From: Erysipelotrichaceae bacterium
GTDB taxonomy: Bacteria > Bacillota_I > Bacilli_A > Erysipelotrichales > Coprobacillaceae
Direction of reading: 5' to 3'
DNA length: 38,404 nucleotides
Assembly: GCA_021201655.1 (NCBI GenBank)
Contig: JAJQEL010000070.1
Coordinates: 1-38,404, forward strand
The position numbers and the translations under genes were made by a program. This document shows, piece by piece, positions 16,280-25,471 of the stretch. Under the pieces are notes generated by a model. The model made no database searches, was not told where the DNA came from, and worked only from the letters and a program-made list of their open reading frames with translations. Every line of letters begins with the position of its first letter. The first letter of the stretch is position 1.

Positions 16280-16851
16280 TCCATACCTCCATAAACAAAT
16301 TGATTATTGGCATCCTCTAAACTAGGTCCTGCTTTATCTTTCTCACTTAAAACAGGTTCAATCCCATTAAGTAAGCTCCCCCAATCAACATTCACTGTTG
16401 GATCATCATAACGTATACATCCTTCAGATTCCTTATTATAAACATTATCTACTTTATATCTAAACTCAACATTATCACTTAATGTTAAAAAACCATGAGC
16501 AAAACCTCTTGGAATATAAAATTGTCGATGATTTTCTTCACTCAACTTGGCAGATACCCACTGTCCATAAGTAGGGCTCCCTTTTCTAATATCTACTGCC
16601 ACATCAATAACTTTACCTTTACTGCATGATACTAGCTTAGCTTGAGCATATGGTGGATTTTGCCAATGTAAGCCTCTTAATGTTCCTTTTTGGGCACTAA
16701 AAGACATATTATCCTGAACAAATGTACATGTAATACCACATTTTTCATATTGAGGTTTATTATATGTCTCCATAAAATAACCGCGATGATCACCAAAGAC
16801 ATCTGTTTCAATAATGTATACACCAGGAATTTTTGTTTCTATTGTTTTCAT
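16276..16851 (-). CDS. rmlC: dTDP-4-dehydrorhamnose 3,5-epimerase
   Basis: Cupin-fold epimerase of 191 residues acting at C3 and C5 of the keto sugar between RmlB and RmlD. Signatures are GDHRGYFMETYN, FVQDNMSFSAQKGTLRGLHWQ with the catalytic His, VDVAVDIR-type segment (KGKVIDVAVDIRKGSPTYGQW), FYIPRGFAHGFLTLSD and YKVDNVYNKESEGCIRYDDP. The ATG shares one base with the rmlA stop (TAATG), so translation is coupled. Confidence 0.96.
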   Translation of the reverse strand: MKTIETKIPGVYIIETDVFGDHRGYFMETYNKPQYEKCGITCTFVQDNMSFSAQKGTLRGLHWQNPPYAQAKLVSCSKGKVIDVAVDIRKGSPTYGQWVSAKLSEENHRQFYIPRGFAHGFLTLSDNVEFRYKVDNVYNKESEGCIRYDDPTVNVDWGSLLNGIEPVLSEKDKAGPSLEDANNQFVYGGME

Positions 16852-17729
16852 TAATCTAAATACTTCCCTTCTAAAACATCTTTTAAATACTTACCATATT
16901 GATTCTTACTATATAGTTCAATAGCTCTTTCTAAATCATCTTGAGTAATCCAATGATTAAGATAAGCTATCTCTTCTAAGCATGCAACTTTTCTATGAGA
17001 ATGTGTTTCTATTGTTTTAACAAAGTTTGTTGCATCTACTAAAGATTCATGAGTCCCCGTATCCAGCCAAGTAAAACCTTGTCCAAGTAATGTAACTTCT
17101 AGATTTCCTTTTTCTAAATAAATACGATTTAAATCGGTAATCTCGTATTCTCCTCTCGCACTAGGTTTAATACTTTTAGCATATTCTACCACATTTTCAT
17201 CATAAAAATATAAACCTGTAACTGCATAATTAGATTTTGGATGTTCTGGTTTTTCTTCAATCGAAATCGCTTTACCATCACTATTAAATTCAACAACTCC
17301 AAATCTTTCAGGATCATCTACATAATAACCAAAAACAGTTGCGCCCCATTTCTTATTAGCAGCTTCTTTTAAGCGTTTTGTTAACCCATGACCATGGAAT
17401 ATATTATCTCCTAAAATCATGGCACAGCTATCACCATCAATAAATTCTTCACCTAATATAAAAGCTTGAGCCAAACCATCAGGTGATGGTTGTACCTTAT
17501 AAGATAAATGAATACCAAATCGGCGACCATCTTTTAATAATTCCTGAAAACGAGGTGTATCTTCAGGGGTTGATATAATTAAAATATCTTTAATGCCCGC
17601 ATTCATTAAGATACTTAATGGATAATAAATCATAGGTTTATCATAAATAGGTAATAATTGTTTACTTGTGACTTGTGTTAATGGATATAATCTTGTACCA
17701 CTACCACCTGCTAAAATAATGCCTTTCAT
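16851..17729 (-). CDS. rmlA: Glucose-1-phosphate thymidylyltransferase
   Basis: First step to dTDP-L-rhamnose: joins dTTP and glucose-1-phosphate. The 292 residues match RmlA/RfbA: nucleotide-binding loop [20 protein letters not shown], then [54 protein letters not shown] and [11 protein letters not shown]. The second ATG (17729) is preferred because AGGAGG stands six bases before it; the ATG at 17735 directly abuts that site. First gene of the operon. No glycosyltransferase or flippase gene follows, so the rhamnose-using locus lies elsewhere. Confidence 0.97.
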   Translation of the reverse strand: MKGIILAGGSGTRLYPLTQVTSKQLLPIYDKPMIYYPLSILMNAGIKDILIISTPEDTPRFQELLKDGRRFGIHLSYKVQPSPDGLAQAFILGEEFIDGDSCAMILGDNIFHGHGLTKRLKEAANKKWGATVFGYYVDDPERFGVVEFNSDGKAISIEEKPEHPKSNYAVTGLYFYDENVVEYAKSIKPSARGEYEITDLNRIYLEKGNLEVTLLGQGFTWLDTGTHESLVDATNFVKTIETHSHRKVACLEEIAYLNHWITQDDLERAIELYSKNQYGKYLKDVLEGKYLD

Positions 17730-17755
17730 TTGCATCCTCCTTAATTACATAAAAA

Positions 17756-17784
17756 TATAAACCATGACGTAACGTCATGGTCAA
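17756..17784 (-). promoter_or_regulatory. rmlA promoter with palindrome filling the spacer
   Basis: On the minus strand TTGACC (17784-17779), a 17-bp spacer and TTTATA (17761-17756), 27-33 bp upstream of rmlA. The spacer is almost exactly filled by the dyad ACCATGACG/CGTCATGGT (17761-17781). The same dyad could end transcription of the MerR-methyltransferase gene, although its downstream T tract is interrupted. Confidence 0.5.
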
Positions 17785-17787
17785 CAA

Positions 17788-18951
17788 TTATTTTTCGCAA
17801 ATAAGCAAACCTGCATCTTTTGTAATATACATTGGTTTTTTCATCTTTCTAGCTACATATTTTTCAAATCTAGGATAGTCTTTTAGGATATATTCACTTT
17901 GATTACCATGACATGATAAGATATATTGAATGATATCATGAACATTATCTACTAATAGATAATCATCATAATGTTCCATATCAACTTGATGAAAGAATGG
18001 TTTCAATATATCATAGCCATTCTCTAAGCCAAAAATATCATATAATGATACATTGGATAACGTAATCTTAGGATCATATTCTTTAACTAATTCGGTTATC
18101 TCTTTCATATGATTCATGCCATATGTACTTGCATATAGTTTCCCGTTCTTTTTTAATACCCTTTTAATTTCACTTAAAGTCTTCGATAAATCAGAAACAT
18201 AGAATAAAACATGATTAGCAATCACAACATCAAATGTCTCATCACTACAGGGTATATTCATAGCATCAAAACATTGATAAGTGATATTAGGTATATGTGA
18301 TAAATTCTTAAAAGCATCATTAAGCATCCCTAAAGACACATCTGATAAAACAATCTCCAGATTATTAAGATGATCTTCATTCAATGTCCATAACTTGCCA
18401 TTGCCACAGCCAATCTCTAAAATCTTCATCCCTGCTTTTAAATCATATTGACTAAATAACCAATGAAACCATGACAAAGGATTTTGTGAATACTTTTCAT
18501 GAAGATGAATACGAACATTAACATTATTAGAATTCTTATATTGTTCGACTAATTCTTTTTCCATAGAATCAAAATTAATACGATCCCATACTTCTTTCCA
18601 ATCAATATTTTCATTATCACTAATATATTCTTTGGTTTTTTCTAAGGATTGTTTAATATTTTGCAGATTTTCTATTTTCTTATCAATCATTTGTTTTTGT
18701 AAATCTAATGATTCCTGTAAAGATAGATTATTATCATTAATAATTTGCGCAAATATATCATTTAATGAAAACCCCAAAGATTTTAAAGATAATATTTTTT
18801 GTAATTTAATAAAATCCTTATCCGTATATAAACGATAACCATTATCAGCTATCTTTGAGGGTTTTAATAAGCCGATTTGATCATAGTATCTTATCGTACG
18901 AATCGATAAATTGGCCATTTTCGCAAATTCTCCAGTTTTATAATATTTCAT
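17788..18951 (-). CDS. MerR-type regulator fused to a SAM methyltransferase domain
   Basis: Protein of 387 residues with two recognisable parts. Residues 1-70 are a MerR DNA-binding domain (YYKTGEFAKMANLSIRTIRYYDQIGLLKPS, then GYRLY) followed by the dimerising coiled coil (about 75-130). Residues about 170-300 form a class I SAM-dependent methyltransferase: MKILEIGCGNGKLW motif I, DAMNIPCSDETFDVVIANHVLFYV, and KNGKLYAST. Classic MerR effector domains bind drugs or metals; here the effector position holds an enzyme-like fold. GGTGAT precedes the ATG. The gene is divergent from the AbiEii-like remnant, and the shared upstream region carries repeats. Ligand and methylation target are unknown. 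Confidence 0.88.
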   Translation of the reverse strand: MKYYKTGEFAKMANLSIRTIRYYDQIGLLKPSKIADNGYRLYTDKDFIKLQKILSLKSLGFSLNDIFAQIINDNNLSLQESLDLQKQMIDKKIENLQNIKQSLEKTKEYISDNENIDWKEVWDRINFDSMEKELVEQYKNSNNVNVRIHLHEKYSQNPLSWFHWLFSQYDLKAGMKILEIGCGNGKLWTLNEDHLNNLEIVLSDVSLGMLNDAFKNLSHIPNITYQCFDAMNIPCSDETFDVVIANHVLFYVSDLSKTLSEIKRVLKKNGKLYASTYGMNHMKEITELVKEYDPKITLSNVSLYDIFGLENGYDILKPFFHQVDMEHYDDYLLVDNVHDIIQYILSCHGNQSEYILKDYPRFEKYVARKMKKPMYITKDAGLLICEK

Positions 18952-18982
18952 GTTATCACCAAAGTTATTATGACATTTTTTA

Positions 18983-19074
18983 ATGGTTTAAGCAATTGAT
19001 AATTGAGATATCGACTTTTTTACTTTCTGATATGTATGATTATGGTTTAACAAAAGTGATATTGAATATCTCAA
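18983..19074. repeat. Imperfect direct repeat plus inverted repeat upstream of MerR fusion
   Basis: ATGGTTTAA followed by a similar AT-rich string ending in ATTGA and ATATC occurs at 18983-19012 and again at 19042-19070, period 59 bp. The two copies also contain an inverted pair, TTGAGATAT (19003-19011) and ATATCTCAA (19066-19074). It lies in the divergent region between the MerR fusion and the AbiEii remnant. Confidence 0.55.
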
Positions 19075-19084
19075 AAAGGAAAAT

Positions 19085-19541
19085 TTGATTGAATGGATTC
19101 AACAATATTATATATTAAGAGAATTTATAAAAGGTGGTATTGTAGTATCAAATATTTTAGGAATTGATACTAAAAGCACAAGAGATATTGACGCTACCAT
19201 TAAATCTTCAATTTATTCTCCCGAAGAAGTAGATAAAATTATACAAGAAATTTGTAATACCGAGAATCATACTTTATTTTGTTATTCATTAATCAGTATA
19301 AAATCAGTTCAAAACAAAACTGGTATTCCTGAAGGATTTAAGATAATGCTTAAAGCTACATTAGATTGAGGAGAAACTAACACTCGAATGCGTGATTTAT
19401 GTGATATTTATTATCTAATGACTTGCAATTCATCATTTTGATGAATATATTAAAAAGCAAAAGTATGATGATATAACACTAAATTTAGTGATTGAGACAT
19501 TTAATACTATCAACGATATGGTTTCAAAATTGCTGTATTGA
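19085..19541 (+). pseudogene. Decayed AbiEii-family nucleotidyltransferase toxin
   Basis: The open stretch 19085-19369 begins only with a TTG and matches the AbiEii/AbiGii nucleotidyltransferase core: REFIKGGIVVSNILGIDTKS, the RDIDATIK catalytic DxD-like motif, and GFKIMLKATLD. About 25 N-terminal residues are missing. After its stop, a second piece in another frame (NTRMRDLCDIYYLM) and then a third (DEYIKKQKYDD to SKLLY, ending 19541) continue the family's C-terminal half. The middle domain of roughly 50 residues is absent. No AbiEi antitoxin gene is present. This is a remnant of an abortive-infection or toxin-antitoxin system. Confidence 0.75.
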
Positions 19542-19605
19542 TAAAATAATATCATCATATCATGTAATGAAGCAGCAAAATGTAACGTCTCCACGCCACA
19601 ACAAA

Positions 19606-19637
19606 TACGAGGAATCATTAAGATTCCTCGTTATTTT
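19606..19637. terminator. Terminator between AbiEii remnant and RpiR gene
   Basis: CGAGGAATC, loop ATTAA, GATTCCTCG, then TTATTTTTAT on the plus strand. The T-rich side favours plus-strand termination, though it could also serve the rpiR-like gene. Confidence 0.7.
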
Positions 19638-20389
19638 TATAAGTAATATTTTTGATAGTAATAGATACGCAATATATCAAACATTGTCATGATTTGATAG
19701 TTAAAGCTAATACCACCTATTTGTCCAGGTACTAATAAGACTTGATCAGCACCTACATCATTGTTATCTTTATAAGCTTCGTTTTGTGTTATTAAGATAA
19801 TTTGTGAATCCTTCATACTTGCTGATTTTTCATCCATAAGATAATTATTTAAAGCTCTACCAGTAGCACTGATAAAGATAATAATATCATTCTTGCTGAA
19901 TTCTATATTATCAATAGAATGATGATATTGAACAACATCTTTACCAAAGCTAATCATATCGGTTTGAAACTCCACGGCAATACTTAAAGGATACAAAGCT
20001 CCTATTAATATAATACGCTTCTTTTGGAATATATTATCAGTAATCACTTCTAATTGCTTAATAAGGGCTGGTTTATCATAACCATCATCTAATTTATCTA
20101 AGAAACTTTCAGCAGTCATACCTAACATTCTAGAACGAATTTGTTGAGCACGTACTAAGTAATCAGAAACAAGTTTCTGATTAAAATCATCATAATTATC
20201 ATATCCTAAATGCTTGCAGAAGTCTAAGACTTCATCTTTTTTGAAACCTCCTTCAGACATAAATCTATTCAAATCATAATTTTCCATATCTACATAATGA
20301 CTAACGATAAATAATCCAATACGAAACATATAATCATTTTGTAGATATCCATTTAAAAATTTTAATATTCTTGCTAACATTATATCCAT
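19637..20389 (-). CDS. RpiR/MurR-family transcriptional regulator
   Basis: Protein of 250 residues with the two-domain RpiR layout: an N-terminal helix-turn-helix (about 1-75, including LNRFMSEGGFKKDEVLDFCKHLGYDNYDDFNQKL) and a C-terminal SIS sugar-phosphate-binding domain (about 110-230, with KKRIILIGALYPLSIAVEF, NDIIIFISATGRALNNY and DSQIILITQN). GGAGG stands eight bases before the ATG. It lies 87 bp after pyrimidine-nucleoside phosphorylase in the same direction. Its effector is probably a phosphosugar, possibly a ribose- or deoxyribose-phosphate given the neighbour, but the sequence does not show which. Confidence 0.85.
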   Translation of the reverse strand: MDIMLARILKFLNGYLQNDYMFRIGLFIVSHYVDMENYDLNRFMSEGGFKKDEVLDFCKHLGYDNYDDFNQKLVSDYLVRAQQIRSRMLGMTAESFLDKLDDGYDKPALIKQLEVITDNIFQKKRIILIGALYPLSIAVEFQTDMISFGKDVVQYHHSIDNIEFSKNDIIIFISATGRALNNYLMDEKSASMKDSQIILITQNEAYKDNNDVGADQVLLVPGQIGGISFNYQIMTMFDILRIYYYQKYYL

Positions 20390-20476
20390 ACATTATTCCT
20401 CCAACACTATAAATACTATTATATACTATTTTTCAATAAAAATAGCATTTTTTTTGAATTTGAAAATATTTTTTCA

Positions 20477-21778
20477 TTATTTCATGATTTCTTCTATCAA
20501 TACTGGCTTATGAACATATTCATTGACGATTTCATAAGCATTATATATACTATCTTCTAACTCTTTTGATAAACCCGTATTGGTATATACTTTAAGTAAA
20601 ACATCATTCTTATTGACAAAGTCGCCAATCTTCTTATTCAATACCAAACCAACACTATAATCAATACTATCCTCTTTAACCATTCTACCACCACCAAGTT
20701 TCATCGATACAATGCCTAAAGATAAAGCATTCAATGACTTAATATAACCTGTAGCATGACTTCTAATTGATATAACTTCCTTAGTCTTAGGGAATAATTC
20801 AGGATGCGTAATATACGCCTCGTCTCCGCCTTGTGCCTTAACCATTGCCTGTAGGCATCTTAAAGCTTTTTTAGAATCAATAGCATCTTGTAACATATTT
20901 CTAGCCATTGTTTCATTATCTGTTATATGAGCTTGCATAAGCATTTGACTACCCGCATTTAAACATAATTCAACAAGATCTTTAGGACCATGACCATTTA
21001 ATGTATCAACGACTTCTTTTATTTCTAAGCTATTTCCTATAGCATTTCCTAAAGGTTCATTCATATTAGATATCAATGCACGTGTATCCTTATTCAATGA
21101 GCGACCTATATCAATCATTGTTTGGGCCAATACTTTAGCATCTTCCCTAGTCTTCATAAAAGCTCCTTCACCATATTTGACATCTAATAATATCGTATCG
21201 CTTCCAGAAGCCAGCTTCTTTGACATAATACTTGAAGCTATCAAAGGAATACAAGAAACAGTAGCAGTTACATCACGAAGAGCATAGAGTTTCTTATCAG
21301 CAGGAACAAGCTCTCCAGATTGACCTATAATCGCCAAATGACACTCATTCACCTGTTTAATAAAATTCTCCTTAGACGCATCAACATGCAATCCAGGAAT
21401 AGATTCCAGCTTATCTAAAGTACCACCAGTATGTCCCAAACCTCTTCCACTCATTTTTGCAACCTTACAGCCACAAGCAGCCACCATAGGTCCTAGCACT
21501 AATGATGTCTTATCACCAACACCACCCGTACTATGCTTATCTACTTTAATACCTTCTATTTCACTTAGATCAATAATATCTCCACTATGAAGCATCTCAT
21601 TTGTTAAAACAACCGTCTCATGCTTATTTAATCCCTGAAAACAAATAGCCATCAACATGGCACTCATCTGATAATCTGGTATTCTATTATGCGTATATCC
21701 ATCAATCATAAAATGAATCTCATCATCTGATAATATAGCACCATCTCTCTTCTTTTGAATCAAATCAACCATATACAT
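20477..21778 (-). CDS. pdp: Pyrimidine-nucleoside phosphorylase
   Basis: Splits uridine, thymidine or deoxyuridine with phosphate into base and (deoxy)ribose-1-phosphate for salvage. The 433 residues match the Pdp/DeoA family: MYMVDLIQKKRDG at the N-terminus, the phosphate-binding KHSTGGVGDKTSLVLGP (about 81-97), SGRGLGHTGGTLDKLE, YALRDVTATV and the DVKYGEGAFMKT segment. The C-terminal beta-alpha domain carries LGGGRMVKEDSID. The first ATG (21778) fits the family N-terminus. The symbol pdp rather than deoA is chosen because the family is broad-specificity in Firmicutes. Confidence 0.94.
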   Translation of the reverse strand: MYMVDLIQKKRDGAILSDDEIHFMIDGYTHNRIPDYQMSAMLMAICFQGLNKHETVVLTNEMLHSGDIIDLSEIEGIKVDKHSTGGVGDKTSLVLGPMVAACGCKVAKMSGRGLGHTGGTLDKLESIPGLHVDASKENFIKQVNECHLAIIGQSGELVPADKKLYALRDVTATVSCIPLIASSIMSKKLASGSDTILLDVKYGEGAFMKTREDAKVLAQTMIDIGRSLNKDTRALISNMNEPLGNAIGNSLEIKEVVDTLNGHGPKDLVELCLNAGSQMLMQAHITDNETMARNMLQDAIDSKKALRCLQAMVKAQGGDEAYITHPELFPKTKEVISIRSHATGYIKSLNALSLGIVSMKLGGGRMVKEDSIDYSVGLVLNKKIGDFVNKNDVLLKVYTNTGLSKELEDSIYNAYEIVNEYVHKPVLIEEIMK

Positions 21779-21811
21779 ATATAATCCACTTCCTTACAAC
21801 AATTATAACAC

Positions 21812-21844
21812 ACAAAAAAAGAAAAATCAGTGCAAAGCACTGAT
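21812..21844 (-). terminator. Terminator of the dnaE-polA-fmt operon
   Basis: On the minus strand ATCAGTGC, loop TTT, GCACTGAT, TTTTTCTTTTTTT, about 70 bp after the fmt stop. Confidence 0.85.
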
Positions 21845-21913
21845 ATTCGTATCTTATCTGAACCTTTTAATAAATTTTTATAGCTACGTTACTATCATTT
21901 TCATTAACATAAA

Positions 21914-22852
21914 CTATTCAAACTTTGTATTTAATATAAACATATTATGTCCATTTAAATAATCTTTAACTAGCATCTTCTTTTTACCTTCAACTTGTAA
22001 TTCAGTTATAAAATAGATACCATCTGCTGCTTTTACGCCAATCGCTGTTTTCGAAATAACAACAATAGTTCCATTTTCGATATTTTGATAACTATCATCG
22101 CTTTGGTAGTTTCCATCCCATATTTTAATGATCTTATCATTATAGGTTGAATAGGATCCTGGCCAAGGATTGGTGCCTCTAACTTTATTATAAACTTGTT
22201 TAGAGGTCATATTCCAATCTATTTTTTCATCTTCTCTTGTTAGATTATAAGCATAAGTAACTTTTGATTCATCTTGTGGAATACTATCATTAGAACCATC
22301 TAATATATAAGGTAAAGTCTTTCTAAGTAAGCTAGCACCTACAATACTTAAACGATCGTAGAGGACACCTACATTATCATGATCATAAATCGGCACAACT
22401 TCCTGTTTAATAATATTTCCAGCATCCATTTTCTCTGCCATATACATAATTGTCACACCAGTTAAGCGATCCCCATTAATGATACACCAATGCACAGGTG
22501 CACCACCACGATATTTAGGTAATAATGAAGCATGGACATTAATGCAGCCAAGTCTAGGATAATCAAGTAAAGCTTTAGGGATGATTTGCCCATAAGCCGC
22601 AGTAATAATCATATCAGGTCTTAAATCTAAGATAGCCTGATAATCATTTCTTATTTTATATGGTTGAATAATAGGTATATCATATTTTAAAGCTTCTTCT
22701 TTTACCTCACTCATAGTAAGTACTTTTTTACGTCCGACACGTTTATCAGGTTGAGTAACAACACCTACAATACCATAACCTTCTGTCATAAGCATTTTAA
22801 ATACTTCCAGGGAAAAAGTAGATGTGCCCATAAATACTATTCTTTCTCGCAT
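21914..22852 (-). CDS. fmt: Methionyl-tRNA formyltransferase
   Basis: Formylates initiator Met-tRNA with 10-formyl-THF. Protein of 312 residues with an N-terminal catalytic domain: VFMGTSTFSLEVFKML, GVVTQPDKRVGRKK, the catalytic NVHASLLPKYRGGAPVHWCIINGD containing the conserved Asn and His, and TGVTIMYMAEKMDAGNII with the catalytic Asp. The C-terminal OB-fold tRNA-binding domain follows (about 205-310, NPWPGSYSTY). It starts 10 bp after polA and shares its transcript. Its need for folate gives a loose metabolic link to the FolT-like importer. Confidence 0.97.
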   Translation of the reverse strand: MRERIVFMGTSTFSLEVFKMLMTEGYGIVGVVTQPDKRVGRKKVLTMSEVKEEALKYDIPIIQPYKIRNDYQAILDLRPDMIITAAYGQIIPKALLDYPRLGCINVHASLLPKYRGGAPVHWCIINGDRLTGVTIMYMAEKMDAGNIIKQEVVPIYDHDNVGVLYDRLSIVGASLLRKTLPYILDGSNDSIPQDESKVTYAYNLTREDEKIDWNMTSKQVYNKVRGTNPWPGSYSTYNDKIIKIWDGNYQSDDSYQNIENGTIVVISKTAIGVKAADGIYFITELQVEGKKKMLVKDYLNGHNMFILNTKFE

Positions 22853-22861
22853 AGAAACCTC

Positions 22862-25471
22862 CTATTTTAAATCATACCAATTAGTTGCATAAGCACCATC
22901 AACTTTTAATGGTACATTCATCTTAAATGCATTTTCCATGGCAGATTTGATGATATTCATCATTTCTTCTAGTTCCTCAGCATACACATCAAAAATTAAT
23001 TCATCATGAACTTGAATAATCATTTCTGATTTCAGATGTTTTTCTTTCATCAATTCATCTACTTTAATCATTGCCAGCTTTAATATATCCGCACCGCTAC
23101 CTTGAATTGGTGAATTCATCGCAAAACGTTTGGCCTGTTCTCTAACGATATAATTCTTATCATTAATGGTTGATATATAACGTTTACGATTTAATACTGT
23201 AGAAACATAACCATCTCTTTTACAATCTTCTACCACTTGATTCATATATGTCTTAATCTCTGGATATTCTTCATAATATCTTCTTATAAACTCTTTAGCT
23301 TCATTTAAAGAAACGCCAATTTGTTTAGATAAGCGAAATTCACCCATACCATAAATAATTCCAAAATTAACAGCTTTCGCTTGTCTACGCATATTAGGCG
23401 TTACCTCTTCATCACTCACTTTAAATACTAAAGCAGCTGTATGCGTATGAATATCTTTATCTTCTAAGAAAGCTTTTTGCAATGATTTGACATTGGCTAA
23501 ATGGGCTAATATACGTAGTTCTATTTGCGAATAATCAAATGTCACTAAATAATCATGACTAGGAATAAAAGCTTTACGTATAAGTTTTCCTTCTTCTTGT
23601 CTAACAGGAATATTTTGGAGATTTGGTTCAATAGATGATAATCGTCCTGTTTGCGTTAAGGCCTGATTGAAAATCGTATGGATTTTTCCATCAGGGAAGA
23701 TTTGATCCTGTAGTCCTTTAACATAGGTAGAAGATAGTTTGGTCAGAAGGCGATATTGTTCTACTAATGGTACAATAGGATGTTTGTCTTCGATTTTTTC
23801 TAATATATCCGCAGATGTAGAATAGCCAGTCTTGGTTTTCTTGCCATTAGGTAAACCAAGTTTAACAAATAGGATGTCACCTAATTGTTTAGGCGATGCT
23901 ATATTGAATTTTTCTCCTGCCAAAATATAAATATCTTCTTCTATTTCTTTGATTTGATGATCAAAAGTAACATCCAATTGTTGTAAAACAGTTTTATCAG
24001 CTTTGGCTCCTACATATTCCATTTTTGCGAGTATAAATGTTACTGGTATTTCAATGTTTTGATAAAGATCATATTGTTGTTCCTTTTTAAGCTTATCAGT
24101 AACAATGTCTTTTAGTTCATAAATAGCTTTGGCTTTAGAAACTGTATGTTTGGCAACTATCTCTAATTCAGGTATATGTTTTTTAGATAATTTACCAAAA
24201 ACTTCTTCTTCATATTGTAATGATGTATAGCCATAGTAATCACATATGTATTTCATTTCATCTTTTAAGCTAGGATTTAAGATATAGGAAGCTAATTGTA
24301 AATCAAAAGATAAACCATTAATTTCTATGCCATTCCATTTAGCCGATAAGAGTTGTGCTTTAATATTATAGGTATATTTATGATAATTTTCATTTTTCAT
24401 ATAGTTTAAGAAGTTTTCATCCTTGATAGCATCTTCATAGCTTATATAATAAGCATGATGCTTATTATATATACCATAACCTAAAACAATAGATTTATGA
24501 TAATTATTATCATAAATAGCTCCTAACATTGCAACATCTTCATTTATTTCAGGTAAGGTATGTACAATTTCATAAGATAATTCAATGACTTGTTGCGTTG
24601 GTGTTTCAATAGAAATACGTTTCAATAATGAATTCATATCATATTTGGTATAAAAAGCTTTTAGTTCTTCATAATCATAACCATGATATTCCACTTCTGC
24701 TAAATTGAATTCAATATCAATATCTCTTAATATTGTCGCAATCTGTTTAGACTGTAAACCTAAATCTATACCAGCTCTCACCTTTTCACCCATTTTGCCT
24801 TTGATTTCATACATATGTTCTTTAAGATTTTCAATGGTACCATATTGATGCAATAACTTAAGTGCGGTTTTTTCTCCTACGCCTTTAATGCCAGGAATAT
24901 TATCTGCACTATCACCCATTAATCCTAAGAAATCCCTAATTTGATCAGGTTCTAAACCATATTTTTCAGCAATTGTAGAAGGTGTGTAAACATCAAGTTG
25001 ACTCACACCCTTAACTGTCCTATAGACAGTTGTTTGTGATGAAACTAATTGGAATGCATCTTTATCACCTGTGAATATTGATACTAATAATCCATCTTCT
25101 TCACCTTTAGAAGATAATGTACCAATAATATCATCACCTTCAAAACCTTCTTTTTCAATATAATGAATATGATAAGCATCCAAAAATTCTCTCACCATAC
25201 TAAATTGGCATTTTAACTCTTCTGGTGTTTCTTTCCTGGTCGCTTTATATTCCTCCATCATCTCATTTCTAAATGTTTTCTTACCATAATCAAAAGCAAC
25301 TACTATATATTTAGGATTTCTTTCTAATATTCTACTAAGCATATTGGCAAAGCCAAAAACACCATTAGTTGGTATACCATCCTTATTCATCATTAAGTTT
25401 CCCATAGCTGCTGTTGCATAATAAGCTTTAAACAATAATGAATTGCCATCTATTAATATCAATTCTTCCAT
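22862..25471 (-). CDS. polA: DNA polymerase I
   Basis: Gap-filling and Okazaki-primer-removal polymerase, 869 residues. Residues 1-290 form the 5'-3' nuclease: IDGNSLLFKAYYA, VAFDYGKKTFR, EGFEGDDIIGTLS, FTGDKDAFQLVS and LMGDSADNIPGIKGVGEKTA. Residues about 300-470 keep the 3'-5' exonuclease fold but lack the DxE proofreading motif, so this is probably a non-proofreading enzyme as in Bacillus. The polymerase core has motif A DYSQIELRILAHLA, motif B RRQAKAVNFGIIYGMG and motif C QVHDELIFDV. Its start overlaps the dnaE stop by 13 bases. Confidence 0.97.
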   Translation of the reverse strand: MEELILIDGNSLLFKAYYATAAMGNLMMNKDGIPTNGVFGFANMLSRILERNPKYIVVAFDYGKKTFRNEMMEEYKATRKETPEELKCQFSMVREFLDAYHIHYIEKEGFEGDDIIGTLSSKGEEDGLLVSIFTGDKDAFQLVSSQTTVYRTVKGVSQLDVYTPSTIAEKYGLEPDQIRDFLGLMGDSADNIPGIKGVGEKTALKLLHQYGTIENLKEHMYEIKGKMGEKVRAGIDLGLQSKQIATILRDIDIEFNLAEVEYHGYDYEELKAFYTKYDMNSLLKRISIETPTQQVIELSYEIVHTLPEINEDVAMLGAIYDNNYHKSIVLGYGIYNKHHAYYISYEDAIKDENFLNYMKNENYHKYTYNIKAQLLSAKWNGIEINGLSFDLQLASYILNPSLKDEMKYICDYYGYTSLQYEEEVFGKLSKKHIPELEIVAKHTVSKAKAIYELKDIVTDKLKKEQQYDLYQNIEIPVTFILAKMEYVGAKADKTVLQQLDVTFDHQIKEIEEDIYILAGEKFNIASPKQLGDILFVKLGLPNGKKTKTGYSTSADILEKIEDKHPIVPLVEQYRLLTKLSSTYVKGLQDQIFPDGKIHTIFNQALTQTGRLSSIEPNLQNIPVRQEEGKLIRKAFIPSHDYLVTFDYSQIELRILAHLANVKSLQKAFLEDKDIHTHTAALVFKVSDEEVTPNMRRQAKAVNFGIIYGMGEFRLSKQIGVSLNEAKEFIRRYYEEYPEIKTYMNQVVEDCKRDGYVSTVLNRKRYISTINDKNYIVREQAKRFAMNSPIQGSGADILKLAMIKVDELMKEKHLKSEMIIQVHDELIFDVYAEELEEMMNIIKSAMENAFKMNVPLKVDGAYATNWYDLK

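Noticed and set aside
14406-17735. A full capsule or rhamnan locus
   Set aside because: Only the four nucleotide-sugar genes are present; no glycosyltransferase, flippase or polymerase adjoins.
19433-19692. Open frames on both strands across the AbiEii remnant and the terminator
   Set aside because: They have no ribosome-binding sites and cross the hairpin at 19606; the remnant explains the region better.
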